Source of the DNA: Sphaerimonospora cavernae | Lineage (GTDB): Bacteria > Actinomycetota > Actinomycetes > Streptosporangiales > Streptosporangiaceae | Reading direction: 5' to 3' | Assembly: GCF_042435035.1 (NCBI RefSeq) | Contig: NZ_JBHMQT010000021.1 | Span: 1-64,000 of the forward strand | DNA: 64,000 nucleotides | Shown here: positions 59,931 to 64,000 of the stretch, piece after piece | Position numbering within the stretch: the first letter of the stretch is position 1 | Layout of the letters: each line of letters starts with the position of its first letter | Program-made: the position numbers and the translations under genes | Notes under the pieces: generated by a model | The model's input: only the letters and a program-made list of their open reading frames with translations | What the model was told of the DNA's origin: nothing | Database searches by the model: none

Positions 59931-61625
59931 TCAGAAGCGGGCGGGCTCGGCGTAGGTGCCCCATTCCGCGCGCAGCACATCGCAGATCTCGCCCAGCGTC
60001 GCCTCCACCCGGACGGTGTCCAGCATGGGCGGAATCATGTTCTCCTCGGTCCTGGACGCGCTCGCGAGCCCGGCGAGCGCGGTGTCCACCGCCCTCGCGT
60101 CCCGCGAGGCCCGGCGCTCGGCCAGCGCGCGGCGCTGCTCCAACTCGACCTCGTGGCTGATGCGGAGGATCTCCAGCGGCTCCTCGACGGTCGCGGTGTG
60201 GCAGTTCACACCGACGATACGCTTGTCGCCTTTCTCCAGCTTCCGCTGGTATTCGAAGGCGGCCTCGGCGATCTGCGAGGTGAACCAGCCGTCCTCGATG
60301 CCGCGCAGGATCCCGGAGGTCATGTCCCCGGCGCCCATCTCACGGATCCGCGAGAAGACGGCCTCCGCCTCGGACTCCAGCCGGTCGGTGAGCGCCTCGA
60401 CGTACCACGATCCGCCCAGCGGATCGATCACGTTGGCGGCCTCGGTCTCCTCCATGATCACCTGCTGGGTGCGCAGGGCGATCTCGGCGGCCTTCTCCGA
60501 GGGCAGCGCGAGCACCTCGTCCAGGGCGTTGGTGTGCAGCGAGTTCGTGCCGCCGAGCACGGCCGCCAGCGCTTCTATCGCCGTGCGGACGATGTTGTTG
60601 TCCGGCTGCCGCGCGGTCAGTGACACACCCGCCGTCTGCGTGTGGAAGCGCAGCCACCGCGCCTTCTCGGTGCGTGCGCCGTACACGTCGCGCAGCCACC
60701 TGGCCCAGATCCGGCGCGCCGCGCGGAACTTCGCGATCTCCTCGAAGAAGTCGATGTGGGCGTCGAAGAAGAAAGACAGGCCGGGCGCGAAGACGTCCAC
60801 ATCGAGGCCGCGCGACAACCCGAGTTCGACGTACCCGAACCCGTCGGCGAGCGTGAACGCGAGCTCCTGCGCCGCCGTGGCGCCGGCCTCACGGATGTGG
60901 TAGCCCGAGACCGACAACGGCTTGTAGGCGGGGATCTCGGCGGCGCAGAACTCCATGAGGTCGCCGATCAGCCGCAGATGCGGTTCGGGGGCGAACAGCC
61001 ACTCCTTCTGCGCGATGTACTCCTTGAAGATGTCGGTCTGCAACGTCCCGTTCAGCTTCCCGGCCCGCACGCCCTGCCGTTCCGCGGCGACCACGTACAT
61101 GCAGAAGATCGGTACGGCGGGCCCGCTGATGGTCATGGACGTGGTCACCTCGCCCAGCGGGATCCCGGCGAACAGCAGGTCCATGTCGAGCGCCGAATCG
61201 ACGGCCACCCCGCAGTGGCCGACCTCGCCCGCCGAGCGCGGGTCGTCGGTGTCGCGGCCCATCAGCGTCGGCATGTCGAAGGCCACAGACAGGCCGCCGC
61301 CGCCCGCCTCGAGGATCATCTTGTAGCGCTCGTTCGTCTGCCGGGCGTTGCCGAAGCCCGCGAACTGCCGGATGGTCCACGGCCGCCCTCGATAGCCCGT
61401 CGGGTACAGGCCTCGGGTGTACGGGAACTCCCCCGGCCAGCCGATGCGCTCGAAGCGCGGGTCGTCGCCGGGCGGCCCGTAGACCGCGTCCACCTCCAGT
61501 CCGGACAGGGTCCTGAACTCGCGGTCGCGCTTGTAGGCGGCGTCGTACCGCGCCTGCCAGCGGGCCCTGCCCGCCTCGATCGCGCCCGCCTCAAGCGAGA
61601 CGCCACTCGTCGCGTGCTGGTTCAT
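59931..61625 (-). CDS. icmA: Isobutyryl-CoA mutase large subunit (methylmalonyl-CoA mutase family)
   Basis: A 564-residue TIM-barrel subunit of an adenosylcobalamin-dependent acyl-CoA mutase without its own B12 domain. RPWTIRQFAGFG, GGGLSVAFDMPTLMGRD, KEYIAQKEWLF, SVSGYHIREAGATAAQELA and NSLHTNALDEVLALPSEKA are readable. Phe88 and Gln206 stand where methylmalonyl-CoA mutase has Tyr and Arg, the pair that defines isobutyryl-CoA mutase. It interconverts isobutyryl- and butyryl-CoA with a small IcmB subunit encoded elsewhere. GGAAGGGGGACGT precedes the ATG. The MarR gene upstream and a palindrome at 61665 suggest its control. Confidence 0.9.
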   Translation of the reverse strand: MNQHATSGVSLEAGAIEAGRARWQARYDAAYKRDREFRTLSGLEVDAVYGPPGDDPRFERIGWPGEFPYTRGLYPTGYRGRPWTIRQFAGFGNARQTNERYKMILEAGGGGLSVAFDMPTLMGRDTDDPRSAGEVGHCGVAVDSALDMDLLFAGIPLGEVTTSMTISGPAVPIFCMYVVAAERQGVRAGKLNGTLQTDIFKEYIAQKEWLFAPEPHLRLIGDLMEFCAAEIPAYKPLSVSGYHIREAGATAAQELAFTLADGFGYVELGLSRGLDVDVFAPGLSFFFDAHIDFFEEIAKFRAARRIWARWLRDVYGARTEKARWLRFHTQTAGVSLTARQPDNNIVRTAIEALAAVLGGTNSLHTNALDEVLALPSEKAAEIALRTQQVIMEETEAANVIDPLGGSWYVEALTDRLESEAEAVFSRIREMGAGDMTSGILRGIEDGWFTSQIAEAAFEYQRKLEKGDKRIVGVNCHTATVEEPLEILRISHEVELEQRRALAERRASRDARAVDTALAGLASASRTEENMIPPMLDTVRVEATLGEICDVLRAEWGTYAEPARF

Positions 61626-61664
61626 ACGTCCCCCTTCCCCCGTCTCAGTTCCCCGAGAAAATAC

Positions 61665-61676
61665 TAGGACGTCCTA
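61665..61676. promoter_or_regulatory. Palindromic operator candidate before icmA
   Basis: TAGGACGTCCTA is a perfect 12-bp palindrome 40 bases before the icmA start, in an AT-rich patch that should contain the promoter. Spacing and symmetry suit a MarR or TetR dimer; the neighbouring MarR protein is the natural candidate. Confidence 0.5.
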
Positions 61677-61725
61677 ATAAATCCACTAATAGGCCCTGTC
61701 CGGCCTGTTCACGAGAGCGGGCCGG

Positions 61726-62319
61726 TCAGGGGGTGAAGTCACCGGCCGCGACACGAAGGGTCCTGAGCAGGTCGAACATCCGCTCAAGGTCCTCGTCGCC
61801 GTACATTCCCAGACAGAAACCGGCGTCCATCAGATCGGCGGTGGCCCGCCGTACGATCTCGCGGCCCTCATCGGTGATCTCGGCGAGCACGCCGCGGCCG
61901 TCCCTCGGGTTGCGCATCCGGCGGACCAGCTTGGCTCGCTCCAGGCGGTCCACGGTGTTCGTCACGCTCGTCGGGTGGACCATGAGCCGCTCACCGATCT
62001 TCGACAGCGGCAGCGAGCCCTCCCGGCTGAACGTGAGCAGCACCAGCGCCTCGTAACGGGCGAAGGTCAAATCGTACGGCTTGAGCAGCGTGTCCAGTTG
62101 CGCCAACAGGATCTGATGGGCTCTCATGATCGAAGTGACGGCGGCCATCGCGGACGACGGGCCGAACCTAGCACGCCAGCTTTCCGCGGCGCGCTCGATC
62201 GGGTCGAACGGCAGGCCGAGCGGCTTGGCCGAGCCGGACGGCAGTGGGCCTGAGCTGGGCGGGACATTCGGCGAAACGGACACAGCGCTATACGCTATCG
62301 CGACGCCGAACATGATCAA
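61726..62319 (-). CDS. MarR family transcriptional regulator
   Basis: A 197-residue winged-helix regulator: IMRAHQILLAQLDTLLKPYDLTFARYEALVLL, the recognition helix LMVHPTSVTNTVDRLERAKLV and the wing RRMRNPRDGRGVLAEITDEG. The first 45 residues are a Pro/Ser-rich extension that may be partly non-coding; later in-frame starts are possible. It is directly upstream of icmA on the same strand (100-base gap). Confidence 0.9.
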   Translation of the reverse strand: MIMFGVAIAYSAVSVSPNVPPSSGPLPSGSAKPLGLPFDPIERAAESWRARFGPSSAMAAVTSIMRAHQILLAQLDTLLKPYDLTFARYEALVLLTFSREGSLPLSKIGERLMVHPTSVTNTVDRLERAKLVRRMRNPRDGRGVLAEITDEGREIVRRATADLMDAGFCLGMYGDEDLERMFDLLRTLRVAAGDFTP

Positions 62320-62725
62320 CCTGGGAACCGAGCGTAACCGGATTCATTCCTTGACCCCAGAACTCCCTCCCCACGGGTCACGCTCCGTTATGGTTGCCAC
62401 GTCGAAAGGTGAGGCGGCGGCAAACACCGGACGCCACGGGGAACCATGTCTGCTAGGCGCCCCACTGGGAAAGCTCAGTGGGGAAGCCCGACCAGGGAAG
62501 TCGAACGCAGGCGTGGCGAGGCCGGCCGGCGGACGGCGTCGGGGGACGCGGTCCGGCGCACGCTGCTCACACAGGCACGGGGGGTTGACTTGATGGGCAG
62601 CATGCCTGTCCCGGCGCACCGTACGCGCCGGATATCGCCGTCGGCGTGGCCAGGGGCCGCGCCGTGTTGTGGGTGACCACAGGGGCGTTCCACGCGGAGA
62701 GCTGAGACATGGCGCGGTCGTCGCG
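62320..62725 (+). other. Intergenic region with hairpins before the last gene
   Basis: This 406-base gap contains a clean hairpin CCCCACTG (62460-62467) and CAGTGGGG (62476-62483) with an 8-base loop, in a purine-rich context (GGGGAACC, GGGAAAGC, GGGGAAGCCC) that looks like a structured leader RNA. I could not match it to a riboswitch class I know. A 76-codon frame (62446-62676) crosses it but has no family features. Confidence 0.4.
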
Positions 62726-64000
62726 ATGGCCGTGCTGCTCGCGCTCGGGCTCATCATCGCGTGGAGCGTCCTCATTCCCGGCTTCATGGACTGGGATGAC
62801 ATGGTCACCGCCGTCATCGGATCACTTCGGCTGACGGGTCCGGTCGCGGCCATGTTCACCGCATGGGTCGCGCTGCGCAGACGCCGCGCGAACCGCGGCC
62901 GCGTACTGACGCCGTGGCGCGCCGCGAAGGCGCCGCTCGGCATCCTCGCGGTCGTCATCTGCTCGTTCGCGGTGACCGTGCTGCTGCTCGGGTTGCGCGC
63001 CGCGCTGGCCGACCAGTCGGGCCACCTGCCGATCGGCGGGCTGGCCATGTGCGTGGCCGGGCTGGCGTTGTACGTGATGATCGGCTGGACGGCGGGCTGG
63101 GTGCTGCCGTTCGCCGTCACACCCGTGATCGCCGGGATCGGCACCTACGGGCTGTTCACGTGGGTGGCGGTCGGCTCGTCCTGGGCGGACCGGCTGACCC
63201 CGGCGACGCGCAGGCCGTACGACCTGTTCGCCGGGGTCGGCGAGGCGGCGTTCACGGATCAGACGCTCTGGCTCATGGGCCTCAGCACGGCGCTGCTGCT
63301 CGGCTGGATCGCCCTGGTGACCAGGCGCATGCTGGCGATGGTCGCCACGGTCATCGCCATGCTGGCCGCGGGCACGGGGGCGGCACGGCTGGTGGCGGAG
63401 CCGCGGACGGTGGCCGCCACCGAGCGGCTCGCGTCCTCCTGTCAGTCGTGGCCGTTCCCCGTGTGCGTCCGCCCCTCGATGCGGGACGGCCTGACCGAAC
63501 TGGCCGGGGTGTTCACCATGCTCGCGCGGCGACTGGCCGACACTCCCGCCGCCTTCGACCGGGTCGAGCAGCGTGACCGCGCCGACCACGCCCCGGTTCC
63601 GCCCGGCGTGGCGGTCGTGCATCTCGACGATCTCGGCGCCGGGTTCACCCGGCGGGCGGTGACCGAGTTCCTCGACCGCCTGGCCCGGCCGTGCCCCGGC
63701 ACGATCTCCAACGGCTACCGGTCCATCGTCGTCTCCTGGCTGCGCGGCGAGCCGCTGCCCGCCGGTCCGCTGCCCGAGCACCGGTACGCCGCAGTGTGGT
63801 TCTCCGGCCTGACCGAGGACCAGCGTCACAACTGGTTGCGGATGTTCTACTCCGACTTCGCCTCCTGCCGGCTGCAGAGCAGGCACTTCGGCGGCGGCAC
63901 CCGGCCCGCGGACCCCAACCTGATCAGCTATCCGGTGAATCCGACCCCCGCGTACGCGCCCGCCTATCCCGTCAATCCGAGCTACCACGTCGATCCGGAG
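62726..64000 (+). CDS. Hypothetical multi-pass membrane protein, cut by the right edge
   Basis: An open frame of 425 codons without a stop at the window end. The N-terminal half has about six membrane segments (MAVLLALGLIIAWSVLIPGF, AKAPLGILAVVICSFAVTVL, GGLAMCVAGLALYVMIGWTA, FAVTPVIAGIGTYGLFTWVA, LWLMGLSTALLLGWIALV, LAMVATVIAMLAAGTGAARL). An external soluble region follows with cysteines (SCQSWPFPVCVRP, ARPCPGTISNGY, SDFASCRLQS), ending in a repetitive YPVNP-rich stretch. No family recognised. The ATG at 62726 lacks a good ribosome site; an upstream GTG is also in frame. Confidence 0.7.
   Translation, partial: MAVLLALGLIIAWSVLIPGFMDWDDMVTAVIGSLRLTGPVAAMFTAWVALRRRRANRGRVLTPWRAAKAPLGILAVVICSFAVTVLLLGLRAALADQSGHLPIGGLAMCVAGLALYVMIGWTAGWVLPFAVTPVIAGIGTYGLFTWVAVGSSWADRLTPATRRPYDLFAGVGEAAFTDQTLWLMGLSTALLLGWIALVTRRMLAMVATVIAMLAAGTGAARLVAEPRTVAATERLASSCQSWPFPVCVRPSMRDGLTELAGVFTMLARRLADTPAAFDRVEQRDRADHAPVPPGVAVVHLDDLGAGFTRRAVTEFLDRLARPCPGTISNGYRSIVVSWLRGEPLPAGPLPEHRYAAVWFSGLTEDQRHNWLRMFYSDFASCRLQSRHFGGGTRPADPNLISYPVNPTPAYAPAYPVNPSYHVDPE

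Noticed and set aside
62446..62676. 76-codon frame as a small gene
   Set aside because: Arg-rich, no ribosome site, crosses the hairpin region, and matches no family.

Overview
The window is high-GC DNA with GTG/TTG starts, short intergenic gaps and many long open antisense frames. It looks like chromosome of a filamentous actinomycete. Conservon operons, DUF3039, DUF3618, DUF6286 and DUF2017 proteins, the CysO/Mec/CysM cysteine pathway and 13E12-type DUF222-HNH genes all point to Actinobacteria. A Streptosporangiales member (Nonomuraea/Streptosporangium-like) is my best guess; this is inference.

Layout. 1-8.65 kb: two tandem conservons on the minus strand (CvnA sensor, CvnB roadblock, CvnC DUF742, CvnD small GTPase); the left one runs off the edge. 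9.1-12 kb: a group-2 type sigma-70 factor, a short-chain dehydrogenase and an alpha/beta hydrolase. 12.2-19 kb: accessory, decayed DNA. It holds an AbiEii-like nucleotidyltransferase with a small partner gene, an IS4-type transposase fused to the 3' half of a group II intron (RNA domains V and VI still visible), a frameshifted DUF222-HNH gene full of minisatellites, an aldo/keto reductase relic and a GntR/FCD relic.

19.1-25.9 kb: a glutamine synthetase-like ligase, aldehyde dehydrogenase and SDR operon. A tandem glycine riboswitch follows, in front of gcvT-gcvH-sdaA, which makes glycine-responsive glycine and serine catabolism. 26-31 kb: a polytopic glycosyltransferase-like protein, an AmaP/DUF6286 envelope pair, a PLP amino-acid deaminase/aldolase, DUF3618, a Bcp peroxiredoxin with palindromic operator candidates, and an odd class I-shaped tRNA with a UAG anticodon. 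31.2-36.5 kb: a two-component system followed by an FtsX-type ABC transporter. 36.6-39 kb: a papain-fold (Tox-PL/glutamine deamidase-type) protein with an RsbW-like ATPase and a DUF5753 relic.

39-49.5 kb: a housekeeping block matching the gene order I recall for M. tuberculosis Rv1330c-Rv1341 (rdgB, rph, MBL hydrolase, murI, cysM, cysO, mec, DUF2017, clpS, pncB), with pncA, a thioesterase and a DUF3352 protein added. 50-64 kb: a DEAD-box helicase, secreted M43 protease, DHA2 exporter, YqgE, malic enzyme, CnoX-like thioredoxin and an isobutyryl-CoA mutase large subunit behind a MarR regulator. The window ends inside a membrane-protein gene.

No single unmistakably new system is present. The best leads are the Tox-PL gene, the short UAG tRNA, the CysO tail with the 42-codon frame beside it, the AbiEii-like pair, the paired palindromes before bcp, and the very stable hairpin between pncB and pncA.
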